NCBI RefSeq assembly: GCF_033473495.1
Contig: NC_088940.1
Span: 2,108,001 to 2,172,000 of the forward strand
Reading direction: 5' to 3'
DNA length: 64,000 bases
Source of the DNA: Cercospora beticola
Taxonomy: Eukaryota; Ascomycota; Dothideomycetes; Mycosphaerellales; Mycosphaerellaceae
Below are positions 11,010-22,288 of the stretch, in pieces; position 1 is the stretch's first letter; every line of letters starts with the position of its first letter. The position numbers and the translations under genes are program-made. The notes beneath the pieces were generated by a model. It did not search any database. It was not told the DNA's origin and was given only the letters and a program-made list of their open reading frames with translations.

Positions 11010-12099
11010 AGAGCGTTCGGGTATCCGCAAGGTCTTCTGCAATATCTTACCTCCAGAGTGTCTAAGCGGAAGTCGCTAGGCCACCTTCTATACTGTACAG
11101 AGAGTCCACCAAGTTCTCGAGTCTTGACCTAGCCATGAGCAAGGCCTTTGCTTACCGCGAGCCTCCAAAACTCCAGGTCGAACACACGACGTAATTTTTA
11201 TTCACATTGATGGACTGTAGTCGTCAGCCACACCAGGGTCAAGAGCAAGGGCCAAGCCATCGGCTGGTGCGGTTCGCTCGGCTCTCGTTTGGTCTTTCCG
11301 AAGAAACCTTGGCATCATCCACGACCAACTTCCTTCCAGCTACCAAAATATCACACTCTACACTGCTCAAACTTGCGCGAAATCGGAGGCGGTAGACCGA
11401 AGTACGTTAGCGCTCACCCTCATCATACTTTGATGATGAATTGTTACCTCGCCGTAACAACATACCACTCGGTGTTTCCGGGGAAAGACATACGCAATTG
11501 CTCTGCAGCAACTACGTCGTTCCCAAGAGCTCCAAGAATCTTTCGCACCGGCTAACGGCAACCCTCAAGAATGACTGTTCCACTTGGCTCCTGCAAGTCT
11601 GTACCCGTGATTGGTATCTCAACAATGATAGCGTCTCCGAAACCTTGGGCCAAGGAAGCATTTCTGTCTGCCTGACCGGTCTCCAGCATGCATAGCGCAA
11701 GACCCCTGCTGTACATGTGACGAAGCGGCCCCGTAGAGGTGAATAGCGGCCAATTACTAGCCACGAATGCGTCACTAGCCACGGATTGCGTGGCTGCAAC
11801 GGCCTGAACGAGGACATGTGGATAGGATTATGTGGGTCACGGAGTTCTTAGTCCCTTCCGAACAGGCTATTTGCGTAGGAGAAGACCAAACGAATGGTGC
11901 AGATAACAGGTATGCTGAGAGAACATAAATAGGCATCAGCCCCCCATCTAGACAAATCTCCACAGATCACCAGCCACAACAACGATCAACTCTCCATACC
12001 AAGCCCATCAATCGTTTATCAAGCAACCAGAACAACCAACAAAACCACACCCAAACGTTATCTACATCCACATCAAACGAGCTTCTCTCTACAGCGCTG
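11010..12099. other. Intergenic, with a coding-like minus-strand fragment
   Basis: About 1.1 kb between BVMO and a small gene. On the minus strand, roughly 11818 down to 11552, one frame stays open for about 85 codons with protein-like composition (LRHMYSRGLALCMLETG, VEIPITGTDLQEPSGTV) but has no clear start. It may be a gene remnant. A TATA-like CATAAATAG at 11924-11932 probably serves the small gene at 12100. Confidence 0.4.
11924..11932 (+). promoter_or_regulatory. TATA-like element upstream of the small basic-protein gene
   Basis: CATAAATAG is followed by a C/A-rich stretch (about 11940-12099) typical of a fungal 5' leader, ending at the ATG at 12100. Confidence 0.45.
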
Positions 12100-12342
12100 A
12101 TGAAATCTCCAAACCGCGCCGACACCTTTGGCTCCGACACCACCGCAGCCTCCTCCTCATCAAAACTCACCTGGAAATCCACCACCTCATCGCAAACGAC
12201 CAACAAGAATAGAGCCTACAAGCCCAAGAAACCCAAGGCTCAAACCGTACAATTCTCCGATGTGGGACGACACAGTAACCAATGGCTCTTCAACGACATG
12301 TCCATCTCCGACGCAGTCAAGACGCTCTTCGGGAAGAAGTAA
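12100..12342 (+). CDS. Small basic hypothetical protein (80 aa)
   Basis: A single-exon ORF of 80 residues. The first half is Ser/Thr-rich and disordered. A basic patch follows (NKNRAYKPKKPKAQT), and then a more ordered C-terminus, NQWLFNDMSISDAVKTLFG, ending in KK. An upstream TATA-like element and A/C-rich leader support transcription. I do not recognise the family. The basic stretch could bind nucleic acid or act as a nuclear signal, but that is inference from composition alone. Confidence 0.55.
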   Translation: MKSPNRADTFGSDTTAASSSSKLTWKSTTSSQTTNKNRAYKPKKPKAQTVQFSDVGRHSNQWLFNDMSISDAVKTLFGKK

Positions 12343-12983
12343 GGTGAAATGAGGAGAAAACAAAAGAAGGGGTTGGGCTGCGTGTTTGCAAAGATGAGAA
12401 GAATTTGATGTTTGAAGGTCCATCTCGAAGAAATTGACACGAGGCCTTCCAAGTCATTGAACGAAAGGCATCCTGCAGAAACCATTTCTGGCACCGCGAA
12501 TATTTCGAAGATGAGATTCGGTCTCGACGAGAATCCCTCTTCCGGAGGCACTGATGAGTGGATATCGATGCGGAAGAGTTCTTGGCCTGTGATTGTTCAA
12601 GAGATGAAGGCCGAAAGTTGATGAGCTCTCTCGATGAGGGCTTCCCAGAAACGGATACAAGAAATTGGCCGCTCTGCGCGAACTGGTGTGATACTCACGC
12701 ATCCAGTGGGGAGATCGAGAAGATGTGTTGGACTGTTCTCCGAGGGAGATGAATTGTGAAGTCAAGTGTATCTCGATGGAATCGATCTCTTCGAAGGCAC
12801 TGACTGTGTGGATTTGGGATCTTTTCTCGATTGCGATTTCCCGGAGATGGGGGAGTATTGGAGACGAGAAGAATGCATGGCACGAGTTTTTCTTTTTGGA
12901 ATGTATGGTACACTTTTTGCCGATTCCGTCAATTGCTTTTTGGCTCTACCGAGCTGTCTCCCAATGATCATTACAAGGTGTTT
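12343..12983. other. Intergenic: convergent 3' flanks
   Basis: Lies between the small plus-strand gene and the 3' end of the minus-strand YTH gene. Several 60-100 codon ORFs overlap on both strands without recognisable features. Nothing is called. Confidence 0.45.
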
Positions 12984-15105
12984 TTACAGTCGCGTGCCAT
13001 TGCCATTTTGGCCGCCAACTTCGGCATCGTCGAGAATCCTCACAACGCCCCTGCCGGCGTCCGCATTGACTTCTTGCCCATCTTTACCCACCAGAACGGC
13101 GTGTGGTTCGCCCTTATCCTCGTCGTAGTTGAGAGTGTTCTTGATGTGACCTACCAGTTTGAAGTGTATGGGTGTCTTAGCGAGCCACCTCAGCGTGAAT
13201 GCTGGCGATGTCGCCCAGTTCAATTTGGCAGTGAAAGCAGGCCTTTGAATCCTCGGGTCAGGCGCACAAGTCATCAGTGCATAGCCTTGGAAAGCCATGC
13301 TCTTGTTCACTGAGAAGAGCAAGATGACATGTCGGGCCGTTTTGAAAGCATGTGTTAGCATCTCTTCATTCTTCTCTTGAGTGGCCCAAATGTTCGTTCG
13401 TTGAGCTTCCTCTACGTTCTGGTGATTCCAGGACTTCAAGATGAAATATCTTACACCTGGGGTCAGTGTTAGGAGACAGATCTTGCTCTAACAAAGCGAC
13501 GAATGGTGAGAGGAACTCGGTAAGGTAATCGCAAGCTGCAGCATTCAACGCTGCATATCAGGTTCTTCTGCCAACGTATATCCCAAAATCGTGCAATGAA
13601 TGTGAGATATCAGCGGGGATGAAATTTGGACTGACCGCCTTTCTGAAGTTCCAGTCCTGCACTCGGCCGATAGCTCGAGGCGGCCTCACGACCAGCTGCT
13701 CTACCTTGGCGTGGGGCGTTGAACGCGCCCGAGGATCGCGCATAGGGAGGATTGTAGTGATCGTAACGAGGCTGCTGGTCGTCATCCCGACGATAGTATT
13801 GGGCACGACGCTCCAGAGAAGGATCGCGGCTGTGACTCGATAGGGAACCTCTGTCATCTATCGACGAACGTCTCCGCGCATCTGGATATGCGACGCGACG
13901 CTCGTACCCTGGACTTGGAGAACGACGCCCGCGACGAGCACTGCCTGGACGCGATTGAGGCGAATCCTTGGCACCACGAATGCGGAAGCCATTCTCTTCA
14001 CGCTGGCGCTTTTCCGCCAGTGTAGTCTCAGGCGACCGTGCACGCTTGGTACCGTTGATCTGCTGGGCAGTGGCCTGGCCATTTGGCAGGAACTGGGGTA
14101 GCGGAGGCGGTGCCATGTTGGGACGTTTGACGTTGGGAGTACCGATCCGCATCTGCTGCATCTCAGCCTGTTCGGCTTCGCGCAGCTTTTCGAGCTTCTC
14201 TGCAATGCGAGCGGCCTCTGCCTCTAAAGCTCTCCTCTCCTTGTAAGTACGAAGCTTTGAGTTGCGGTATTCGACGTCATGGTAGCCAGTCATGTCAAGC
14301 CATGCTGCAAGGTCAGTGTAGTAAGAACCTGCGAGGTTAGTCGGGGGGCTTGTAGACGGTGAAGACCCAGTCATGTGGTGCCCTGCGAGCTGCTCAGTAG
14401 CCTCAACTCTGGCCGCCGCCGAGTCCCGGCCACTTCCGTTGTCCGTCGAGGTCTGATGTTGGTCCTTGCCCTCAGCAGCACCTGTCTTCAACTCCTTCTG
14501 CTTTGTTGCTGCGATATGAGCATCGGCCTGTGCTTTACCGGCTGCCAACAACGCCTCCAAGTCCTTGTCGACCTTTTCCTCTTGTATCTCTTCTTGCGTC
14601 CGCTGCTGCGATTGTGGGACAGGAGTAGGAGATAACTTTGACGATGATTTGGTGGGAGTGTTGGTAGAAGTGGCGTTAGCAGGCGCTAAAGCCGCTGCCG
14701 GCGACGCTTTTGCTGGTGTATTCTGGCGCATGGCCACCAGTTTGGCACGCAGGATCTCGGCGCGTTTCTGGTTCTCGAGCTTTTTGGCTGCATCAGACTG
14801 CGAGATTGCCTCTGGTGGCTTCTGCTCCACGGCCTGTTGGAAGTCAGTCCACCCACGAACGCTTGCCCGCCCCTCCCGCCCGTGTCAAACATCGAGTAGC
14901 GCGCTGAATCGGTAATGTGTTGAGGGAAGTGCAAGATACTTACGCCAGGCTCCGACTGTCCATTGGCATTGGTGGTGCTGTTGTTGTCGGCAGCGTAGAA
15001 GCTATCGTCGCCATCGTCGACTTCTTCAGCAGGATAGGACTGCATCGGCGCGGCGGCGGCGAACATGGCCATGGGGTTGCTCCAATCGATGTTGAAGTCT
15101 TCCAT
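12984..15105 (-). CDS. YTH-domain RNA-binding protein (m6A reader type)
   Basis: Three exons on the minus strand, 15105-14944, 14833-13636 and 13456-12984, give 610 aa. The N-terminus is acidic (MEDFNIDWSNPMAMFAAAAP). The middle has a coiled coil (RRALEAEAARIAEKLEKLRE) and an Arg/Ser-rich stretch (RRGRRSPSPGYERR). The YTH domain starts near residue 454 with VRYFILKSWNHQNVEEA and includes WATQEKNEEMLTHAF, VILLFSVNKSMAFQGYALM and GHIKNTLN. Tryptophans at NIWATQ and in LNWATSPAFTLRWL are placed like those of the methyl-adenosine cage. The family binds N6-methyladenosine or hexamer motifs in RNA and guides decay, splicing or polyadenylation. The third exon is joined across a 179-nt intron, the least certain boundary, but the join restores the YTH N-terminus exactly. 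Confidence 0.9.
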
Positions 15106-15606
15106 GCCGATGTCGTGGACCGCGATTGTCGCGGTTGCGGTGGTGCAATGGAAAGAGCGTGTGCAAGCTAGGGAAAGTCAATTGCGGCACGCGTTTCTTG
15201 GGGAAGCATCGGCCGGAGATGTCCCGGGCCGGACCTTGACGACGACTTGATGCCTGTCACGCCAGCGGCCGCGCGAAGCTTCCATCTTGCGCGCTCCTCA
15301 CTGTGCACCGCGCAATGGCCGCGTGTACTGCCCACGAGCGCGTCTCAACGCCGCTCCGTGTATGGCATAGACCTCGTTCCACACGGTAGGTCCACAGCCG
15401 CCTTTACGCAGGCACGAAACAGCAACAGCAGTCCGCACGTCACACAGCTATCGCGAATGTGAAGACGATTGCGCATTCACGGCAGCACAGCACAGGACAG
15501 GCATCCAGCGACGGACTGCTGTAATCCCTGCTACCTCCATCTCTGTTATCGACCTCACCTTCCGTTCGCATCTCCTCAAGCCTCTTGACCTGCACTGACT
15601 ACAGCA
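15106..15606. other. Divergent promoter region (YTH gene and FAD oxidase)
   Basis: About 500 GC-rich bases between two divergent start codons. No gene is seen. Confidence 0.55.
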
Positions 15607-17153
15607 ATGCTGACTTCGGTCTTCCCGCTGCTCTTCGCAGCGCAACTTGCGGCAGCGCAACTCTTGTCACAGGGCAAGCAGCAACCACTGCAAGTGCCGA
15701 CGGCGGTAATGTGATCCAGCAGGGCCTTGTCCAGGCATGGGGCTGATGACTCGGGCAGTGCCAGCTTCTCGCCGCTACCTTCCCGGACTCAGTTGCCAAG
15801 ATCAACGAGAAGCAATACAAAGAGAGCCAGAGTGCATATTGGTCAGCACAACAAGCCTCCCTTCAACCAGACTGCCGCTTCTACCCCAGGGGCGCGCGAG
15901 AGATCCAAGAAGCACTAGCCGATATCCTGCTCCCCTACAATGTCACTATCGCAGTTACTTCCGGTGGTCGGTCTTCAAACACTGGCGCTTCGAACGTTCA
16001 AGATGGAATCACCATCGACATGTCCAGACTGAATCACACATATTTGGTCGATGACGGCCAAGCTGTTGCCATCGGAGTTGGCGCTCGCTGGGGCGATGTT
16101 TACAGAACGCTCGCCAAGTACAGCCTAACAGTGGCAGGTAGCAGAATAGCTGACGACCATGTGGGAGGCCACGCTCTTGGCGGTGGTATCTCTTGGTTCG
16201 CGGACGAGCACGGCTGGACATGCGATGGCATGTACGAGCTGGGCCTTGTAACTCCGCAAGGCCAAATCCTGTGGGCGAACGAGCACTGGAACGAGGATCT
16301 CTTGTGGGCTGCAAAGGGATCCTTAGGGACGTTCGGTGTCGTGACCGAGATCAAGCTTCCGACTATCAAGAATCGGAATATGTTTGGTGGCATCACGACT
16401 CATGCAGCAGATCAGGCTCCACTGCTGTTCGAAGCATTGCAAGCAACGGCTGACCATGCCAACAATGACCCAGCGCAGTCTGCGTACCTCTCTTTTGGCC
16501 GGCTCCCAGGCAAGAAGGACTGGCGATATAGGGCACATCTACTGAACACCGAACCTCGAAAGCAAAACAAGGCTCTGGATATGTTCATGAACGTACCCTC
16601 GCGTAGCAACAGTCTCCGTGCCGCAACGCTTATAGACATCGCAGAGGAGAACGCAAAGCACAAGACCCCGGGTCTGCGTCGCTTGAAGTTCACTCTGACC
16701 GCCAAGTCTTCCCCCAAAACCATGCAGGTCCTGCACGATATCATCAAGGCATACACCACCAAGCTGGTCTTCGATGGCAAAGCCCAAGTCATCACGACTT
16801 ATGAACCAATCACAGTGCCTCATCTCCAAGCAGGCTCTTCACAGACCAATATCTTTGGTCTTCATTACGCAGATGGTCCCTTGCTTCTCGTTTCAATTGA
16901 GTTCTCCTGGAGCGACAGGCAACGAGATGACTACTTTGAGCAAGAAGCGCGGAAACTGAGATCCGCGATGCAACAGGAATTGACAAGCTTGCGTGCTCTA
17001 CACAAGTTCATCTACCCGGCATACGCCTCCCTAGATCAGGATCCCTTTGCCGGACTCGCACCATACGTAAAGGGCATGTTGAGGGAAGTCAAGAATCGAT
17101 ACGATCCAGACGAGCTCTGGAAAAAGCACGTCCCAGGTATCTGGCATGTCTGA
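15607..17153 (+). CDS. Secreted FAD-dependent oxidase, berberine-bridge-enzyme-like
   Basis: Two exons, 15607-15705 and 15759-17153, give 497 aa. Exon 1 encodes a signal peptide (MLTSVFPLLFAAQLAAAQ). The 53-nt intron runs GTAATG to GGGCAG and contains a CTGATGAC-like branch site. The PCMH-type FAD domain covers about 65-250, with PRGAREIQEALADIL, GVGARWGDVYRTL, GGHALGGGISWFADEHG and GSLGTFGVVTEI. The C-terminus has the family ending YDPDELWKKHVPG. The histidine that carries FAD covalently in most relatives (SGGH) is arginine here (SGGRSSNTGAS, Arg104). A cysteine that can form the second flavin bond is kept (GWTCDGM, Cys188). The enzyme class oxidises alcohols, sugars or alkaloid-like compounds with oxygen; the substrate is unknown. 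Confidence 0.88.
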
Positions 17154-17996
17154 ACTAGCGAGAAATGGTCAATTGTCTCTTGATCCAATGCCGTCGCTCT
17201 CCGGCATATCACACGCACATGATTGTGCGCACGAAACCACTCTGCGCCAAGCTGGACGATGAACAGGACATCTCGCCACTGGCAGTATGGGACCTTTGAC
17301 CCGACGTCAAGACCTGCCTACGTTCAACGAAAGCTCAATATCGTGCGTCAAAAAAGAAGAAAGCCGGGGATGCTGCAAGGATGCCCGCAGACGAAGGGCA
17401 GTCACGTTGTCCAGCACTCACAGGATTCAGACAACGCCCAAACAAGAAGTACCCGATGACCAGGTGAAACATCATCTCAGGCCTTGAAAGTAAAGATCAA
17501 ATACCGAGTAATCGATGTCGCCAACAAGCTTCGTCTCTTCGCAGACGCCACCATCAAAGCAACAGGAACAGCCGACCACAATCAAGCTCAAGAACAAACG
17601 AAGAAGCTGCAGCACCTTTGCATTTAATCATAGTGTCACGCCTGGTTGCACGTTCGCTTTCTTCGTCGACCCCCACCTCCCAGCCACGTCTGCCAAGGCC
17701 TACATCCCAAGCCTCTCTGCAAAAGCTTCGACTGGCAGCTAAGCCTTACAAGAGGGCTGCGATACGAACTTCACAAGGAGATACTAAATGTGAATGTGGC
17801 AAGAAAACAAAAGTTAATCGTGCCGGTGGTGGTGACAGCTTGATAGTCCAGCTATGTACAAGATAATTATAGTTAATCTGTCTTCCCCTTCCTTCACTTT
17901 TGTTGATAGGCCGTTTCCATCAGGTGTTATGTACAATGAGCGTAGAGAGGCGTCCAGTGCGCTGCCCAAATGCTGGCCTGGTAAGAATCGCCCTTG
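17154..17996. other. Intergenic, with coding-like fragments on the plus strand
   Basis: The flanking genes converge here. On the plus strand there is an ATG at 17219 (IVRTKPLCAKLDDEQDISPLA) and, near 17480-17625, a lysine/alanine-rich run (KIKYRVIDVANKLRLFADAT) in another frame. In-frame stops separate them and I could not assemble a clean spliced gene. Confidence 0.35.
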
Positions 17997-19877
17997 CTAC
18001 GCTTTACTTGACCCACAAAGTAGCAACCGCCTCCAACCTCTCCGTTTCGGCTGCGCTCGCATCTCTAGTACAGGAGGATGGTTGGCCCGTCTCGTGCTCG
18101 TAGTCCCTTCGGTAGTGGTGGATGTGCGGTTACCCGCTTTATCTTCAGAAGTACCTGATCGCGACCCTCCTGTTGTCGGAGGAGGTGAAGCATCGTTGTG
18201 ACGCTTGGGCATGTCGCTTTCTGATGACTGTCCATCGCCAACCGACTTCCTGGCGAGAGGTGATGACTGAGTCTTCCTTGGCGTTTGCGCAGCTGTTGAA
18301 CCCGATGCTGTGAGGTCTTCGAGAGAGTCTTCGCGCAAGGCCTCTGTTCTCTTCCGTCGGTTGCTGGCTGCACGATGTACAAGAACAGTCGAGGAAGAAT
18401 CTGCTCTGGTCCGTCCAGTGGGTGCCAGGCTGATGCTCGCGCTTCTACTGGGAGCGGGAGATTCAACATCAGAATCGCCTCGAACCGAAGATACGCTATT
18501 GCGATTACTTCGACCCAAGTGACTTGCTCGATGGACGATTCCGGAACCGAAACTTCTGATGCTCGCGCGCTTCTCGAGCGGAGCAAAAGGTGCTGGAGAT
18601 CCGGGAGGGCTGAGCACAGAACTAGCGACGAATCTGCCCGGAGAATTAGGAGGGTCCGTTGGTAGTGAGTCGCGCTTGTCATCATATCTGAAGTTCGGCG
18701 ACCAGCCCTCACGCATCGCAACCCAGATAGCAGTCAGAGTTACGATTTGTCGAGTAGCATCATCAGTGACGACAGATTGACCCCGATCACCCGCGTCTTC
18801 ATCGAATGCGTCCTCAAGGACCGTTGCACTCAACTGGGGAGTGCTGAGTGGTGTTCTGATCGTGGGCTCAGGGATCTTATAAGAGTCGTTGATCTCGAGG
18901 CCAGTCTTTTGCAATGATGCAATAACGGGATGGCGGCGGCTGTGAGGTGAAATAGTGCTGAAGTTGAACTTGCGCGTGCCATTGGACGTGACCCCCTTGC
19001 CATCCTTGTTTTTCTTCGGGACCCATCGTACGACCTCCTTGAGACCATGCTCGTCGGTCATACAGCACTCGTAGGCGCCATTGGAAGTGGTATAGGCCTC
19101 CCACTGTTGACCAGATGCCATGTGAATGAGCATTTTGCCGCTTCCCGTCTTTTGTTCCTCCCGACTCCCTTTGCAGATCAAGCCAATGACATCTCGAGCC
19201 TCAGCTTCTTCGTCCTGCGTCCCATATTTTTCTGCCTTGAGGACGACAAGGTCATTGACGCAGAATCCGTGCTTTGCCTGAAACACTTTGGTGATGGCGC
19301 GGGTCAAGCGGACACTGAAGTTCGCTGAGGGTATCACTTCCAATGCTGGTAGAGGCCGCGCATTGGGTTGCAACCTGTGCAACTGTAGGAGCGATCGCGG
19401 CTGTCGGTGTAGCTTCTGTTTGACCTTCGACTCCGGCACTGGATGGCATATGCTGTAGCGCGTCTTGGGCCTCGTGCTCTTGCGTGCCCGCTTGAAGTCG
19501 CTCACGCTACCATCTCGTGACCCATCATCGCTTGTGCTCCTCGTGTCTGGCTCGGCGAACATGACGGAGGTGCTGCTCCTGGTAGGCGAAGGGGGCGTAG
19601 AGCCAGTCATGCCATTATATTGCATAGTGGATAGGACTGGCCGTTTCAGGGTGGAGAGCTCGGACTCATTGCGCTGTGACTGCTGGGCCGCCGTTTTTGC
19701 GGGATCACTTTCGTCGCCGTTGGCATTGCTGTTGGTGCTCGCCTGACCAAAGGGGTTGAGCAAGCTGATGAGGTTTGTGGGCAAGGACGGCCATCGCGCC
19801 TGCGCTATGGAAGGTTCTGTTTGTTGTGGTGATGATGTCAGGCCGGTAGGGCGCGGATCCGTCGTTGCCGCAGCCAT
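17997..19877 (-). CDS. Conserved fungal protein of unknown function (626 aa)
   Basis: One exon on the minus strand. I start it at the ATG at 19877 (MAAATTDPRPTG); the frame stays open 71 codons further upstream, but that part is low-complexity His/Ser/Pro. A central conserved block spans roughly residues 150-330: KTRYSICHPVPESKVKQKL, RPLPALEVIPSANFSVRLTR, HGFCVNDLVVLKAEKYG, DVIGLICKGSREEQ, GAYECCMTDEHGL, RKFNFSTISPHSRRHPVIAS. It resembles a family found across filamentous ascomycetes that has no assigned activity. The flanks are Ser/Pro-rich and disordered, and the C-terminus is basic (AQPKRRGWRRLLLC). No signal peptide, transmembrane helix or catalytic motif is visible. Confidence 0.85.
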   Translation of the reverse strand: MAAATTDPRPTGLTSSPQQTEPSIAQARWPSLPTNLISLLNPFGQASTNSNANGDESDPAKTAAQQSQRNESELSTLKRPVLSTMQYNGMTGSTPPSPTRSSTSVMFAEPDTRSTSDDGSRDGSVSDFKRARKSTRPKTRYSICHPVPESKVKQKLHRQPRSLLQLHRLQPNARPLPALEVIPSANFSVRLTRAITKVFQAKHGFCVNDLVVLKAEKYGTQDEEAEARDVIGLICKGSREEQKTGSGKMLIHMASGQQWEAYTTSNGAYECCMTDEHGLKEVVRWVPKKNKDGKGVTSNGTRKFNFSTISPHSRRHPVIASLQKTGLEINDSYKIPEPTIRTPLSTPQLSATVLEDAFDEDAGDRGQSVVTDDATRQIVTLTAIWVAMREGWSPNFRYDDKRDSLPTDPPNSPGRFVASSVLSPPGSPAPFAPLEKRASIRSFGSGIVHRASHLGRSNRNSVSSVRGDSDVESPAPSRSASISLAPTGRTRADSSSTVLVHRAASNRRKRTEALREDSLEDLTASGSTAAQTPRKTQSSPLARKSVGDGQSSESDMPKRHNDASPPPTTGGSRSGTSEDKAGNRTSTTTEGTTSTRRANHPPVLEMRAQPKRRGWRRLLLCGSSKA

Positions 19878-20786
19878 TGTCGGTCCATAGAGGGTGTGGA
19901 GAAGTAGCGAGCGTCGAGGGTGGTGTGGTGAGGAGGAAGAGACATGAGAACGGCGGTGGCAGACAGGCGGAGAGGAGTCGGAGCTGAGTGGTGGTAGTGC
20001 TCCTCTGGTGTTGTTGGCAGCGGATGTGCGAGTGCCGGAGTGGCCGAATCCTGAATGGCCTGAATGGGTCAAGTCAGACCGTCGCTGCACGAGTCCCCGA
20101 TAGCCGACTGGTGCTTAGCACTGCGACCTGCAATCAATCTGCAATCCTCTGCGGCCGCCTGGTGCGCTGCGCTGAGGGAGGCAGTGGCTGTGAAGTGCGC
20201 AAGGCTGGCCTCGCAGATGTATCTTTCAGCCCACCAAACGTCTGCTTTCAGCGCCCGCCCGGCAGCAGCCTTCTTTGTCTGACACGCGTGGAAACGCCTG
20301 TCGCGCGCTCTGGAACAGCCTAACGATCAGGCCCCTCGGCCAAGCATTGCACATGTAATCATGATTACTGGCTGCATACGCTTCGACCTGGCGTGCACTT
20401 CTCACGCGTCCCGGCACCACGGATCGCCGCTCTTCCACCCCTCTCTGCTCTGCACATCTCTCCTGCCACACCGCCGCCAGCGCACCCCGTTCCTGCGCAG
20501 CCTGTCGAGCTGTCTCTGGTCCATCAGCAACCCCTTTCCCTCCTGGTGAGCTGATGAGGCTGGCCAATCCCTTATCCGCCCGCCAACAGCTCAAGCCTTC
20601 AACGACGGCGCCCTTCCAGACGCGACACGACGCGTCAGCCCAATCCTCCTGCGTATCAAGCGTCTCAATCACTTCGCTCTCCGAATCGTATATGCAGGTC
20701 AATAGTGAAACTGCGCGACACAATCCGCGCAAGCCGCGCTCCCTTCACTACTACCGAGCGGACCAAATTTGACTCCGTCTCCTGTC
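19878..20786. other. Divergent promoter region (626-aa protein and GPI18)
   Basis: About 0.9 kb, GC-rich. ORFs on both strands are cysteine/arginine-rich and random in look. No gene is supported. Confidence 0.5.
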
Positions 20787-22288
20787 ATGGGCCGCGCCGC
20801 TGACAATGCCGGGCCTACTGCTGCTGCTGGACGGACAAGCTACACCAATTCAGATACGTCAACGAACAAGATCACTCAACTGATTACATGCTTCTGCCTC
20901 TGGAAATTACTCCTCGTGCTGATAGCCGCTGCGAGCCCAGGTCCGGGCTATGACACGTCTACCCAGCTGCTCCTTCGCCCAAATGCAAACACCGCGAACT
21001 CGTGGCTGGATCATTTGGCAATAAGATTGACGCGCTGGGATGGCCTGTATTTCGCAAGTGCATCCGCAAATGGCCAAGTATTCGAACAGCAATGGGCCTT
21101 CAGTCCCTTCCTGACCAGAGTCACATCAACTTTCGCTGGAGGTGCGTGACCTACCTGTACGCTCCATCCTCGACGAGCCAAGCTAAGTATTACTCTCCAG
21201 TATTGTTTCCTACTGCTCATGAACCAAGCATCGCCTCCCACGCTCTGGCTGCCATCTTCTTCTCTCATCTCTCTCATCTCATCGCAGTCATACTGCTATT
21301 CCAGCTCACTTACAAAATAATACCCTCGGACCATGAGACGAAAGGACGGATTGCCTACATCGCAGCGCGTCTCCACATTTTTTCTCCCGCAGGCCTATTT
21401 CTATCAGCACCATACGGCGAAGCTGCGTTCGCCATGGCTCACTTTGCCGGCCTCTTGTGTTATGTGGAAGCTAAAAGAATTGTCAACACGGCGCCTGTCT
21501 TGTCGGCTTTATGGACTCTCGCATCTGGATTCGCAATCGGCGTATCGACCATGATCCGCAGCAATGGCTTGTTCAGTGGATTGTTGTTCGCCTGGGACGC
21601 ACTGGCCTTTGTGCCACACTTTGGCCAGATGTTACGCCAGCGCGAGTGGGTCAGACTGAATGGTCTGCTGAGTAGCCTTGCTGCTGGACTATTTGTCGGT
21701 ATTGGTTATGCGCTGCCCCAGGTCTTTGCTTATCTGGAGTACTGCACCAAGGGCAACGACAGACCCTGGTGTCACAGCACATTACCCAGCATTTACTCGT
21801 TCGTACAGGCTCACTATTGGGGAGTTGGCTTCCTCAAGTACTGGACTCTCTCCAACGCACCTCTGTTTGCTCTTGCAGTCCCTATGCTGGGAGTCTTTAT
21901 GTGTACGGGGTACATGGCGTTGAACAAGACAGAAATCGACAGCCTTGTCAATGCAGCAAGGACTGCAAAAGGCGATGGCGCCCAAGCACAGTCGCATAGT
22001 GATGGCCTATTTCGACACATCATGAGCCGTTTTGCTCTACCACAGCTCGTGCTTGCATTGCTGGCCTTGACGAGCTTTCATGTTCAAATAATCAATCGCA
22101 TTTCTTCTGGCTATCCGGTGTGGTACATTGTATTGGCGGTCATAATACAGCAAGGCAACAGGGCCCTGGAAGTCGAAGGCAGCGCTGTGCGCTTCATTCA
22201 CAGGCATGCACAGAGCCTTGTGAGATTGAGTGTCATGTATGCTATCGTTCAAGGTGGGCTATATGCTAGCTTCATGCCGCCTGCGTAA
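20787..22288 (+). CDS. GPI18: GPI mannosyltransferase 2 (PIG-V/GPI18 family)
   Basis: Two exons, 20787-21141 and 21201-22288, across a 59-nt intron, give 480 aa. It is a multi-pass ER membrane protein that adds the second mannose to the GPI-anchor precursor, using dolichol-phosphate mannose. Family marks are the luminal WDGLYFASASANGQVFEQQWAF near the first membrane helix, FSPAGLFLSAPYGEAAFA, STMIRSNGLFSGLLF, and the late LPSIYSFVQAHYWGVGFLKYW and WYIVLAVIIQQGN segments. The Asp in WDGLYF is the expected catalytic acid of this GT-C glycosyltransferase family. The start is the ATG at 20787. A GPI-anchored candidate client, the PLC-like protein, is encoded at 51.9 kb. Confidence 0.93.
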
